The notes under the pieces: model-generated
Told to the model about the DNA's origin: nothing
The model's database searches: none
The model's input: the letters and a program-made list of their open reading frames with translations, nothing else
Program-made: the position numbers and the translations under genes
Shown here: piece by piece, positions 53,184 to 62,574 of the stretch
Numbering within the stretch: position 1 is the stretch's first letter
Layout: the number at the start of each line of letters is the position of its first letter
NCBI GenBank assembly: GCA_035362715.1
Contig: DAOSDU010000004.1
Location: 1-64,000, forward strand
Reading direction: 5' to 3'
Length of the DNA: 64,000 bases
DNA from: Methanofastidiosum sp.
GTDB taxonomy: Archaea; Methanobacteriota_B; Thermococci; Methanofastidiosales; Methanofastidiosaceae

Positions 53184-54883
53184 CTTCCCACCCCTATCAT
53201 CTCATCAACCCTGCCCCCAGGCGGGATCATTGGGAGAATATTAGTTTCAGATTCTATCTTAAAATCAAGGACTGAAACGACACCAGAATCAAAAGCATTT
53301 TTTAGTGCTTTCTCGATGTCGCTAGAATTTTCAACTCTTTCTCCATATGCGCCGAAGGATTCTGCAAGTTTTACAAAATCTGGGATTGTTCCAAGTTTTG
53401 TTCCGGAATACCTCTTATCCCAGAACAGTTCCTGCCACTGTCTAACCATTCCAAGAAATGAGTTGTTTAATATTCCAACAACTACAGGTATGTCCTCAGT
53501 CATTGCAGTTGCTAATTCTTGACATACCATTAGGAATGAACCATCGCCCGCAATATCCAAAACTTGACTATCTGGCTTTGCAACCTTTGCCCCAATCGCA
53601 GCTGGGAATCCAAATCCCATCGTTCCAAGACCACCTGAGGATATAAACTGCCTTGGCTTTTTTGTAATATAGTAGTGAGCAGCAAACATCTGATTCTGCC
53701 CCACCTCTGTAGTGACAATGGCATTGTCATCAAGGAAATTATTAATTGTCTTTATTATAATTTCTGGCGTAAGTTTGCCATTAGGTTTAACAGTTTCACA
53801 CTCCTCGCACATGCTATGTAGCTGATTAACTCGTTTCCTCCAGATGTTTGTGTCTTTTTTAACATCTTCAAATTTTTTGATAAACTTAATTAGATCCCTT
53901 ATTACAAGATTGGCATCCCCTACAAGTGGGAAATCTACTGTTATGTTTTTGTTTAATTCTGATGAGTCTATATCGCAGTGAATTTTTACTGCGTCCGGAG
54001 CAAAGGATTCAAGCCCCCATCCTGTTGTTCTATCTGAGAATCTACATCCAATGACTAATAAAACATCACAGCTATTGATCATCTTATTTGCGCCAAGTCT
54101 CCCGTGCATCCCTACCATTCCAAGAGAAAGAGGGTGATTTTCAGGTATCGCACCTTTTCCCATTAGAGTTGTAGCTACACCAGCACCAAGATACTCAGCA
54201 AGTAGTCTCAAATCTTCCGAGGCGTTTGCAAGTATTACTCCTCCTCCTGCAAGGATTAAGGGTCTCTCAGCCTCTACAAGTTTTTGTGCAATTCTCTTTA
54301 GCTGAAGAGGATTTGGAACTATGCTCGGATTATATCCGGCAAACTTTACCTCTCCATGATGATACTCTTTAGATTTCTTCTGCTGGACATCATTTGGAAG
54401 GTCTATAACCACTGCTCCCTTTCTTCCAGTATTTGCAATCTTGAACGCGCCTTTGATTGTCCAAGATAAATGATCTGTTGATTTGACTAGAAAGTTATGC
54501 TTTGTTATGGGCATTGTGATTCCAAAAGTATCTGCCTCTTGGAAGGCATCTGTACCTATGGCTTTAGTAGGAACTTGAGCTGTAAAAGCAACAACAGGAA
54601 TTGAATCCATTGTTGCATTCAGTAATCCAGTAATTAGATTTGTTGCACCTGGGCCTGAAGTTGCCATGCAAACTCCTGGATCCCCTGAAGCTCTAGCATA
54701 GCCATCCGCAGCGTGAGCTGCTCCCTGTTCATGTCTTACAAGAATACTTCTGACATCAGTTTCTTCATAAAGTTCATCATAGAGGGGTATTAATTGGCCT
54801 CCTGGGAAACCAAATAGATTCTTTACGTTTTCTTCTTTTAGACACTTTACAACGATTTCTGTTCCTTTCAAACCTTCGCTCAT
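53168..54883 (-). CDS. ilvB: acetolactate synthase large subunit
   Basis: 571 residues. ThDP enzyme with catalytic Glu in VRHEQGAAHAADGYARASG, FAD region, and ThDP motif GDGSFLM to NN. Forms acetolactate or acetohydroxybutyrate. The start overlaps the leuA stop by four bases. Confidence 0.97.
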   Translation of the reverse strand: MSEGLKGTEIVVKCLKEENVKNLFGFPGGQLIPLYDELYEETDVRSILVRHEQGAAHAADGYARASGDPGVCMATSGPGATNLITGLLNATMDSIPVVAFTAQVPTKAIGTDAFQEADTFGITMPITKHNFLVKSTDHLSWTIKGAFKIANTGRKGAVVIDLPNDVQQKKSKEYHHGEVKFAGYNPSIVPNPLQLKRIAQKLVEAERPLILAGGGVILANASEDLRLLAEYLGAGVATTLMGKGAIPENHPLSLGMVGMHGRLGANKMINSCDVLLVIGCRFSDRTTGWGLESFAPDAVKIHCDIDSSELNKNITVDFPLVGDANLVIRDLIKFIKKFEDVKKDTNIWRKRVNQLHSMCEECETVKPNGKLTPEIIIKTINNFLDDNAIVTTEVGQNQMFAAHYYITKKPRQFISSGGLGTMGFGFPAAIGAKVAKPDSQVLDIAGDGSFLMVCQELATAMTEDIPVVVGILNNSFLGMVRQWQELFWDKRYSGTKLGTIPDFVKLAESFGAYGERVENSSDIEKALKNAFDSGVVSVLDFKIESETNILPMIPPGGRVDEMIGVGRCRHK

Positions 54884-56436
54884 TTCGTTTTCCCCTCTTT
54901 ACTTATCTTTCTTAGTTTGTTTATGGCCTCAATTGTTGCATTGACACTTGTCATGACTATATCGGAGCCAACACTCTTTCCAATTGCTTTTATATTATCT
55001 TCATTTATTATTCTCACAGATACCTGACACAGAGCATCAGATCCACCTGTTATTGCTTCAAGTCTGTATTCTTCAAGCGTTATCTTTTCTGGAACAACTG
55101 ACTTTAAAGCATTTAATGCTGCATCAACTGCACCATTCCCTATGTTTGAACCTATTTTTTTATTTCCATTTATGTTTAGTATAGCTGTAGCTGTTGGCGT
55201 AATATGAAGTCCTGATATTATAGACATCTCTTCAAGTTTTACTTCCTTTTCTTCATCCGGAACTTTTGCAACATATCCAGCTGCTATCGCTATTAGATCT
55301 TCATCAGTAATCTTCTTTCCGCTTTCCCTTATTCTTTTGACTTCATCAACAATCTCTAATACCTGTTCTTTTGTTAATCCAATTCCGAAGTCCTTAAGCT
55401 TCTTTTCAACTGCATGGAGACCTGTGTGCTTTCCGACAACAATCTCACTTTCCCTTCCGACTAACTTTGGTGTAAGGGGTTCATAGCAGAAAGCTTTGCT
55501 TAATACTCCGTGAACATGAATACCTGATTCATGGGCAAATGCATTTTCACCAACAATTGCCTTGTTTGGCTGAACAACAACGCCAGATATTCTTGAAACT
55601 AGTTTGGATATATAGGTAAGTCTTGTTGTATCGAGAGAAAACCTGACACCATAAAGGGCCATTAGACTCATCACAGTTTCCTCTAAAGAAGCATTACCTG
55701 CCCTCTCACCAAGACCATTAATTGTGCAGTGTATCTGTTTGGCACCACTTTCAACTGCTGCAAGTGAATTTGCGACAGCAAGACCAAAATCATTGTGGCA
55801 ATGGACACTTATGGGTACGTTGATATCGTTAACTAGCTCTTTTATTAGATATCTCATTGCTTTTGGCATTATTGTACCAACAGTATCTGGCACATTGATA
55901 TAGTCTACACCTGCATCTCGTACAGCTCGATGCATCTCTTTAAGATATTCAAGCTCAGTTCTTGTTGCATCTTCACAGGAAAACTCTACCTCAACTCCGT
56001 GATCCTTAGCATATTCAACACCTTCTATTGCTTTTGCCATGATGTCTTCTTTTGACATTTTAAGTTTAAATTCTCGGTGTATTGGAGAAGTAGCAATAAA
56101 TGTGTGAACTCTATCAACATTACAATCTAATGCGATATCAATATCTTTTTTATTGGATCTTGCAAGGCCACAAATTTTTGCCTTTAAGCCCATATCAGAT
56201 ACTTTTTTAATAGCTTCTTTTTCTCCGGCAGATGTTATGGGAAACCCTGCCTCAATAGCATCAACTCCTAATAGATCGAGGCTTTCTGCTATTTTCATCT
56301 TTTCTTCTACGTTAAATGCTACGCCAGGGGTCTGCTCTCCATCTCTTAGAGTTGTATCAAATATCTTGATACCTTGTATGTTCATCTTTTCTAATACTTT
56401 CTTATTATAGTCGCTTACACAAATAACTTCTTCCAT
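54880..56436 (-). CDS. leuA: 2-isopropylmalate synthase
   Basis: 518 residues. HMGL-like barrel with FDTTLRDGEQTPGVAF, SCEDATRTE, SVHCHNDFGLAVANSL and TINGLGERAGNASLEE; C-terminal LeuA allosteric domain binds leucine. First gene of the operon. I chose ATG 56436, five bases after AGGTGG, over a GTG three codons upstream; about 25 residues precede the usual start. The paralogue cimA makes a true LeuA role for this gene likely. A TATA-like ACTATATAATTT lies 15-35 bases upstream. Confidence 0.92.
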   Translation of the reverse strand: MEEVICVSDYNKKVLEKMNIQGIKIFDTTLRDGEQTPGVAFNVEEKMKIAESLDLLGVDAIEAGFPITSAGEKEAIKKVSDMGLKAKICGLARSNKKDIDIALDCNVDRVHTFIATSPIHREFKLKMSKEDIMAKAIEGVEYAKDHGVEVEFSCEDATRTELEYLKEMHRAVRDAGVDYINVPDTVGTIMPKAMRYLIKELVNDINVPISVHCHNDFGLAVANSLAAVESGAKQIHCTINGLGERAGNASLEETVMSLMALYGVRFSLDTTRLTYISKLVSRISGVVVQPNKAIVGENAFAHESGIHVHGVLSKAFCYEPLTPKLVGRESEIVVGKHTGLHAVEKKLKDFGIGLTKEQVLEIVDEVKRIRESGKKITDEDLIAIAAGYVAKVPDEEKEVKLEEMSIISGLHITPTATAILNINGNKKIGSNIGNGAVDAALNALKSVVPEKITLEEYRLEAITGGSDALCQVSVRIINEDNIKAIGKSVGSDIVMTSVNATIEAINKLRKISKEGKTK

Positions 56437-56482
56437 GCTATCCACCTATCAAAATAAATTATATAGTAAGTTCTCTCAAATG

Positions 56483-56519
56483 AAAAAAAATCACTTACAA
56501 CTTGAACGTTACAGGTAAG
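56483..56519 (-). terminator. hairpin plus T8 upstream of leuA
   Basis: On the minus strand CTTAC (56519-56515) pairs with GTAAG (56498-56494), with an inner AAC/GTT helix, and is followed by TGA and eight Ts (56490-56483). It is a terminator-like structure in the leuA leader. It could end read-through from the P-type ATPase gene or act as an attenuator together with the short ORF upstream. Confidence 0.5.
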
Positions 56520-56544
56520 ACTACGGAGAAACTTTATTAAGAAT

Positions 56545-56598
56545 TTATACCTTTGCGAGGGGCAAAAATGCACCCCCCCTAATTATTACTAACTCCAT
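56545..56598 (-). other. candidate leader peptide of the leu/ilv operon
   Basis: A 17-residue frame MELVIIRGGAFLPLAKV; seven of 17 residues are Leu, Ile or Val. AGGTG lies six bases before the ATG and a TATA-like TTTAAAAG about 40 bases upstream. Its codons overlap a GGGGTGCA/TGCCCC hairpin. It ends 25 bases before the terminator-like hairpin. Such layouts regulate bacterial ilv/leu operons; in archaea this would be unusual, so it is a candidate only. Confidence 0.35.
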
Positions 56599-56693
56599 AG
56601 TATGCACCTAATGCATTTTAAAGCCCATTTATTTCCTTTTAAATGTTTCGGTTATTTTTAAATAAAATTTAATAGAAAATAAAAAATATAAGA

Positions 56694-59432
56694 TTATATT
56701 ACAGTTTTTTTAATTTCTAGTCTTCTTCTGATAAACTTTTCTATTTCTATAACAAAAAAGCTTGTAGTCGCCACTATACATAATGGAATCCACCAGATAG
56801 CTGGAAATGGCGCAGTTCTGAAAGGGCTTGTTCCAAACAGAGGCTCAGAATAGACTAAGAGGACTTGTAAGACCAAAGTTGTCAGAGCACCAATTGTTAA
56901 CCATTTGTTTCTAAATGGATTTATCTTAAATGCTGTGCCTCTAAGTGACCTTGCAGTAAACAGATACCCAACTTCAATCATTATTATAGTTGTGAATGCG
57001 ATTGTCTGGGCTTGTGGTAAAAATTCCAGAGAGTTACCCACCGACTTGAAGAAGAGTAAATACATTGAGAAGATCATTGTCACTTCTACAACGGATACTA
57101 TCCCAACTCTTTGAATGAAAAATTTGTTGAATAATTTTTCATTAGGGTCTCTTGGTGGTCTAGTTAATAATCCATTTCCCGCTGGCTCCCATATCAAAGG
57201 AATTGCGCAAGCAATAGCAATTATTAAGTTGACCCACAATATCTGCACTGGCTCTATGGGAAGTCTATGGCTAAAAAGAGGTATAAAAGGTGCTAAGAAT
57301 AAAGCTCCTGCCATAGCTAGTCCTTGGCCTCCATTAGTTGGCATTATGTAGAGGATTACTTTCCAGATATTATCATATACATGTCTACCTTCTTCAACAG
57401 CATCAACTATTGTAGCAAAATTATCGTCAGTTAATATGATATCCGACGCTTCCTTACTTACCTCAGTTCCTCCCACACCCATAGCAACACCAATATCTGC
57501 TGCTTTTAATGCGGGGGCATCGTTTACCCCGTCTCCAGTCATTGCTACTATATGCCCTCTTTTTTGCAGTTGTTTTGTTATTCTATATTTATGCTCTGGC
57601 TCAACTCTTGCATACACTGAGAAATCATTAACTACTTCAAAAAGTTGATCGTCTGTCATCTCTGAGATTTCTTTTCCTGTCAAAACTTCGTCTTCTCCAT
57701 CTCCTATCCTTAGCTGTTTAGCAACTGCTTTTGCTGTAAAAGCGTGATCTCCTGTAATCATTATTGGTCGAATACCAGCTGTTTTACATTTTTCAATGGC
57801 ATCAATAGCTTCTTTTCTTGGAGGATCTATCATACCTTGAGCACCAACAAATGTTAAATCTGAGATATCTTTCTCGTCAAGTGAAAGTTTATCTTTAGGA
57901 ACTTTCTTGTAAGCCATAGCTAAGACTCTTAACGCATCTTTAGCCATATCCTCGACATTTTTCATTATCAGTTCTTTGTCAAGTGGCATTTTTTTTCCAT
58001 CGATAAACTGATTTTTACAAGATTTTAAAATTCTTTCAGGAGAACCTTTTACATAAATTATATTCCCATCACAATCTTCATGTAATGTTGCCATGTACTG
58101 TTGTTTCGGTTCAAAAGGTATCTCATCCAATTTTAGAAGTTTTTCATTGATGCCAGCTTTTGTGGCTGAAACAATTAAAGCCGCTTCTGTATGGCTTCCT
58201 TTGGCAACGTATCTGTTCTTTTCAATAGCTATACCTGCATTATTACAGAGAAAACCTGTTCTTAAAGTTTGGATAAGCTCTGGTGTTAGTTCTGCTTTTG
58301 TATTTCCATCATTCTCCAATATTTGACCCACAGGTTCGTACCCTACACCTTCAACAATATAGGTTCTATTTCCACTAAATATCCGAACTGCTGTCATCTC
58401 ATTTTTAGTTAGGGTCCCTGTTTTATCTGAACAAATAACTGTGACACTACCTAAGGTTTCAGCAGCTGGTAAGTTTCTTACTATTGCATTCTTTTTTGCC
58501 ATAACGGTGGATCCAACAGCAAAAGCAGCAATTATAGCACCAGCAAGCCCTTCAGGTATTAATGCCACAATCATGCCTATCATGGCAAGAAACATATAGA
58601 TTATTTCATATCCCTCTAGTACGCCCAATCCGAAAACTATTACTCCAAAAGAAACAATAGTAATGATTAGTAGCTTTACAAATGCCGATATCTTTTTTAA
58701 TATAGGGGGTGTAGTCTGGCCAGAACTCTTCATTAGTTTTGCTATTTTCCCAATTTCAGTTTCTTCCGCAGTTGCATATACAATACCTTTTCCTCTTCCG
58801 CTTGTTACAAAAGTTCCCCCATAGGCCATACAATACTTTCCTTCGTTATTTTTATTATTGGGATCATCTTCTGTACCTTTTCGGACAGGCATTGATTCTC
58901 CTGTAAGCATTGATTCATCTAAATGCAAACTCTTTGAAGATACTATTCTAAGGTCAGCAGGTACTTTATCTCCGGCCTCAATAATAACGATATCTCCTGG
59001 AACTAGATCTCTTGCAGGAATTACTTTAGTTTCACCATCTCTCATTACCTTGCATTTATCCACTAGCATATCCTTTAAGGCATCAATTGAGGCTTCAGCT
59101 TTCCCTTCTTGGATAAATCCAATCACGGCTGTTGCTATAACAACTCCTATAATAACCCACATGTCCATTATGATATCTTCTTCTCCCATGAAAGCCCATA
59201 GGAAAAAACATGCAAAAGCTGCCACTATTAGAACCATGAGCAGAGGATTATTGAATTGCATTAAAAATCTGATAATTGGCCCTCTTTTCTTGAATTTAAT
59301 CTCATTGTATCCATACTTTTCAAGTCTTGAGGTCGCTTCTTTAGAGGAGAGCCCACCCGTAGATGTACTCAACTTCTCTATTATGTCCTTACTAGTTAAT
59401 TTGCACCAATCTAATTTTGTTTCCACGGGCAT
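56694..59432 (-). CDS. P-type cation-transporting ATPase (P2 type)
   Basis: 912 residues. N-terminal cation-ATPase domain, TGES actuator loop, phosphorylation site SDKTGTLT, hinge MTGDGVNDAPALKAADIGVAMG and ten membrane helices, the PMR1/SERCA-like plan. M4 reads ALIPEGLAG. M6 reads WVNLIIAIACAIPLIWEP, lacking the Asp of the usual NLVTD in Ca2+ pumps, so the ion is uncertain. GGAGGG precedes the ATG. Divergent from the CPBP gene. Confidence 0.9.
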   Translation of the reverse strand: MPVETKLDWCKLTSKDIIEKLSTSTGGLSSKEATSRLEKYGYNEIKFKKRGPIIRFLMQFNNPLLMVLIVAAFACFFLWAFMGEEDIIMDMWVIIGVVIATAVIGFIQEGKAEASIDALKDMLVDKCKVMRDGETKVIPARDLVPGDIVIIEAGDKVPADLRIVSSKSLHLDESMLTGESMPVRKGTEDDPNNKNNEGKYCMAYGGTFVTSGRGKGIVYATAEETEIGKIAKLMKSSGQTTPPILKKISAFVKLLIITIVSFGVIVFGLGVLEGYEIIYMFLAMIGMIVALIPEGLAGAIIAAFAVGSTVMAKKNAIVRNLPAAETLGSVTVICSDKTGTLTKNEMTAVRIFSGNRTYIVEGVGYEPVGQILENDGNTKAELTPELIQTLRTGFLCNNAGIAIEKNRYVAKGSHTEAALIVSATKAGINEKLLKLDEIPFEPKQQYMATLHEDCDGNIIYVKGSPERILKSCKNQFIDGKKMPLDKELIMKNVEDMAKDALRVLAMAYKKVPKDKLSLDEKDISDLTFVGAQGMIDPPRKEAIDAIEKCKTAGIRPIMITGDHAFTAKAVAKQLRIGDGEDEVLTGKEISEMTDDQLFEVVNDFSVYARVEPEHKYRITKQLQKRGHIVAMTGDGVNDAPALKAADIGVAMGVGGTEVSKEASDIILTDDNFATIVDAVEEGRHVYDNIWKVILYIMPTNGGQGLAMAGALFLAPFIPLFSHRLPIEPVQILWVNLIIAIACAIPLIWEPAGNGLLTRPPRDPNEKLFNKFFIQRVGIVSVVEVTMIFSMYLLFFKSVGNSLEFLPQAQTIAFTTIIMIEVGYLFTARSLRGTAFKINPFRNKWLTIGALTTLVLQVLLVYSEPLFGTSPFRTAPFPAIWWIPLCIVATTSFFVIEIEKFIRRRLEIKKTVI

Positions 59433-59513
59433 CCCTCCTTTATTATTTTTTTTATATCCAATGTGGTAATATATTACCCTTTATAAAATTTTCGTCTACC
59501 CTAATTTTGTTAG

Positions 59514-59545
59514 AAATAATTATTTAAATAACAAATAATTATTTA
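59514..59545. repeat. paired 13-base direct repeats upstream of the CPBP gene
   Basis: AAATAATTATTTA at 59514-59526 and again at 59533-59545, 19 bases apart (centre to centre) and each near-palindromic. They sit 14-45 bases before the CPBP start, over its TATA region, and may be a two-site operator. No regulator is adjacent. Confidence 0.4.
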
Positions 59546-59558
59546 GTACAGTGAGAAA

Positions 59559-60413
59559 ATGACATCTAATCTTCCAAATTTAAATGACAATTCCTCAAAA
59601 GGAATTATTTATTTTGTAATAATCACATTTTTTATTACATATTTGATGGATGCAATTATTTTTCTTAACGGTGGCCTTACATACCAGAATACATTTGCAT
59701 TTCTAATTGCCATGATGTTTGTACCGCTAATTGTATCTGTCACACTTACCAAATTCTATCTTAAAAGAAAACTTTCATCTTTTGGGATAAACAAAGGCAA
59801 GAGTATTAAATATTATTTAGCTGCCTATCTTTATCCATTTTTAGTTATTGGGCTAGGAGTTCTTCTATTTGTAATAATGGGATTTGGAACTCTAAGAACT
59901 GATATGGATTTAATATTCCCAATTCAGTATGGTATTCCTATCTATATCTATTTAATCAACTATTCAATTGCGCCTATTTTTCCTAACTCTATATTCGCAT
60001 TTGGAGAAGAGTATGGGTGGCGTGGATACCTTCAGGATCTCTTGCTAGAAAAGTTTTCTATCCTAAAGACTCTATTAATAACTGGTGTTATATGGGGACT
60101 ATGGCATGCACCTTTAATTGCAATGGGATATAACTATCACCAATACCCTTTACCGGGTGTATTTCTCTTCACACTTTGGACTATATTTGTAGGGATATTT
60201 TTTGGGTGGTTAAAAATTAAATCAAAATCAGTTTTGACTGCAGCACTTGGACACGGTGCAATAAACGCTTACGTTGGATTTGGGATAATCTTTGCACAAA
60301 CAAATAATCAACTATTAGGTGTTCCTTTTGGTATTCCGGGATTGTTAGCATTCTTTATACTTGCATTAGTATTCTTATGGGATCTAAAGAGAAACTATCC
60401 CAAAGATTTCTGA
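59559..60413 (+). CDS. CPBP family intramembrane metalloprotease
   Basis: 284 residues, about eight membrane helices. Motif 1 GEEYGWRGYLQD (EExxxR), motif 2 WGLWHAPL (His) and motif 3 LGHGAIN (His) give the Rce1/CAAX-like site. Substrate unknown; could process prenylated or bacteriocin-type peptides. Its 3' end overlaps the convergent lysK gene by 30 bases. Confidence 0.88.
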   Translation: MTSNLPNLNDNSSKGIIYFVIITFFITYLMDAIIFLNGGLTYQNTFAFLIAMMFVPLIVSVTLTKFYLKRKLSSFGINKGKSIKYYLAAYLYPFLVIGLGVLLFVIMGFGTLRTDMDLIFPIQYGIPIYIYLINYSIAPIFPNSIFAFGEEYGWRGYLQDLLLEKFSILKTLLITGVIWGLWHAPLIAMGYNYHQYPLPGVFLFTLWTIFVGIFFGWLKIKSKSVLTAALGHGAINAYVGFGIIFAQTNNQLLGVPFGIPGLLAFFILALVFLWDLKRNYPKDF

Positions 60414-61424
60414 TATTGCCATCTCTAAAATATCAATTGATTTAAGATATTCGTCAGTGTCAATACATTCCATATCTGTATGGTCTAAAGATGAGTCGCC
60501 TGGGCCATAGGTAACTATGTTCTCTGTCAATCTAACAAGGAGATTCATATCAGAAGATCCTGTTTTTTTCTTATATTTTGGGGAAAATCCATTTTCCCTT
60601 ATCGCCTTTACTAATGTTTTTACAAGTATGTTATTCTTTGAAGTGATTACTCCATCTACACCTTCGACTAGCTCGATTTCACCATCAAGAAGTTGTGATA
60701 TCTCTTTTAAGACAGTTTCATGAGATAACCCAGGCGGGATTCTAAAGTCAATTGTTATCCTGCATTCACTTGGCATAACATTACTTTCAGATTCTGCAGA
60801 TATTGAAGTTGGTGAATAACTGAGAGATTCAAACAAGTTGTTTCCTTTATATAGCATGCTAACTTTGTTTGAAAAATCTATGAACTTTAATATTGGATTA
60901 TCTTCTTCTGAAGAGGAATGTGAAGCTTTACCCTTAAACAATATCTTCAGAAGCAATCTGCCTTTGTATCCTATTGTAATCCCATCAGCAGAACCGGGCT
61001 CCCCTAGAAATATGAAATCTGCTTTTATCTTTTTCATTAATTCCAAAGTACCTCTAGAATTTGGGGCTTCTTCACCAGTAACTCCAGCAAAGATAAGTGT
61101 TCCTTTGAATTTTTTATTTTTAAACCTAATAAACGCAGAAAGAAGTGCTGCAAGCGGTGATTTGGCATCACATGCACCTCTACCATATATTTTCTTGCCT
61201 TCAATTCTAAAAGGAACTTCTCCACTGACTGTATCCATATGACTTGTCAGAAGAATGTAAGGGGGGCCAGAGCCAATTGTTGAAATAACATTCCATTCTT
61301 TATCTTGTTTGACATTAAATTTCTTATTTTTAAGAAAATTAAATAAAAAATCAGAGACATTTTTTTCTTTCTCTGAAGGGCTATAGATTTTTATTATCTC
61401 TTCAAGCAGTTTAACTTCTTCCAA
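60384..61424 (-). CDS. lysK: [LysW]-lysine/ornithine hydrolase
   Basis: About 346 residues, M20 peptidase. Zinc ligands in TSHMDTV, ACDAKSP and TGEEAP. Releases lysine or ornithine from the LysW carrier. I choose TTG 61424, five bases after AGGTGA, overlapping lysJ by 14 bases; a longer frame also begins with TTG (61472) but overlaps lysJ by 62 bases and adds a Leu/Arg-rich start without a ribosome site. Confidence 0.85.
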   Translation of the reverse strand: MEEVKLLEEIIKIYSPSEKEKNVSDFLFNFLKNKKFNVKQDKEWNVISTIGSGPPYILLTSHMDTVSGEVPFRIEGKKIYGRGACDAKSPLAALLSAFIRFKNKKFKGTLIFAGVTGEEAPNSRGTLELMKKIKADFIFLGEPGSADGITIGYKGRLLLKILFKGKASHSSSEEDNPILKFIDFSNKVSMLYKGNNLFESLSYSPTSISAESESNVMPSECRITIDFRIPPGLSHETVLKEISQLLDGEIELVEGVDGVITSKNNILVKTLVKAIRENGFSPKYKKKTGSSDMNLLVRLTENIVTYGPGDSSLDHTDMECIDTDEYLKSIDILEMAISEIFGIVSL

Positions 61425-62574
61425 TAATTTCACCTGTCGCCTCAACAACCCTATCAATATGGTCCTTTTCAATTATTAAAGGTGGGAGGTATCGGACTAC
61501 AAGTTTTCCTGCTGTAAGTGCAAGTACTTTTTTCTCCATAAGTTGTGCAAGATAGGGCCCTACCTTCTGCTTCATCTCAATTCCAATCATAAGGCCAAGA
61601 CCCCTTATATCTTTGTAAACAGTTTCATCGATATTCTTTTTCAGTTGTGATAAGAAGTATTCTCCATTTTCTCTTGATCTTTCCACGAGTTTTTCTTCTT
61701 TTAGAGTCCTAATTGCGGCAAGTGAAGCGTTACATGCAAGGGGATTTCCTCCAAATGTGGAGCCATGCTCTCCCTTGTCAAGATTTGATAGATCTTCTCT
61801 GACAACAGTTGCCCCCATAGGTATTCCACCGGCTATTCCTTTTCCAAGGCATAAGATATCTGGCGAAACATTGTATCTATTTATTGCAAACAACTCCCCA
61901 GTTCTTCCAAAACCTGTCTGGACCTCATCTACAATCATCAATATTCCTTTTTGATCACAAATCTCTCTGATACCTTTTATGAAATCCATGTTGGCGGGTT
62001 TAACTCCACCTTCTCCTTGGATAGGCTCTACTATGATTGCGGCGGTATTGTCAGTAATTACCTCTTGAAGTTTTTCTAGATTATTGTATGCAGTATGACA
62101 AAAACCTGGAACCAACGGCAAGAAAGGTTTTTTGTATTCCGCTTTCCAAGTTGCAGAAAGAGCCCCCATTGTCCTGCCATGGAATCCAAATGTGAATGAA
62201 ACGATATCTGTCTTTCCAGTTATTTTTCTTGAAAACTTTAATGCTGCTTCAACAGCCTCAGCACCAGAGTTTGATAGAAATGTTTTTGTAAGTCCTTTTG
62301 GCGTAATTTCAGCTATTTTTTCCAAAAGCTCTGCTCTCTTGTCATTATAGAATATCTCGGGGCATGAAATCAAAGTATCAGACTGCTCTTTTATAGCTTG
62401 GACTATCTTTGGGTGAGAATGCCCAAAAAGGCAAACTCCATGACCTGCAACGCAGTCTATGTATTCATTTCCTTGGCTATCATAAAGATAGATACCTTTG
62501 CCCGAAATAATTTCCAGATCTCTCTTATAGTAGACACCGCTACCATACTTTTCTTCTAAGTCTTTATAGATCAT
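61411..62574 (-). CDS. lysJ: [LysW]-aminoadipate/glutamate semialdehyde aminotransferase
   Basis: 387 residues, class III PLP aminotransferase. VDEVQTGFGRTG and the PLP Lys in CLGKGIAGGIPMGA are clear; GEHGSTFGGNPLACNA follows. It is the archaeal LysJ/ArgD bifunctional type, in order with LysZ and LysK. Start overlaps lysZ by ATGA. Confidence 0.92.
   Translation of the reverse strand: MIYKDLEEKYGSGVYYKRDLEIISGKGIYLYDSQGNEYIDCVAGHGVCLFGHSHPKIVQAIKEQSDTLISCPEIFYNDKRAELLEKIAEITPKGLTKTFLSNSGAEAVEAALKFSRKITGKTDIVSFTFGFHGRTMGALSATWKAEYKKPFLPLVPGFCHTAYNNLEKLQEVITDNTAAIIVEPIQGEGGVKPANMDFIKGIREICDQKGILMIVDEVQTGFGRTGELFAINRYNVSPDILCLGKGIAGGIPMGATVVREDLSNLDKGEHGSTFGGNPLACNASLAAIRTLKEEKLVERSRENGEYFLSQLKKNIDETVYKDIRGLGLMIGIEMKQKVGPYLAQLMEKKVLALTAGKLVVRYLPPLIIEKDHIDRVVEATGEIIGRS

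Noticed and set aside
61425..61472. Longer LysK start
   Set aside because: TTG without ribosome site, deep inside lysJ; TTG 61424 has AGGTGA at proper spacing.
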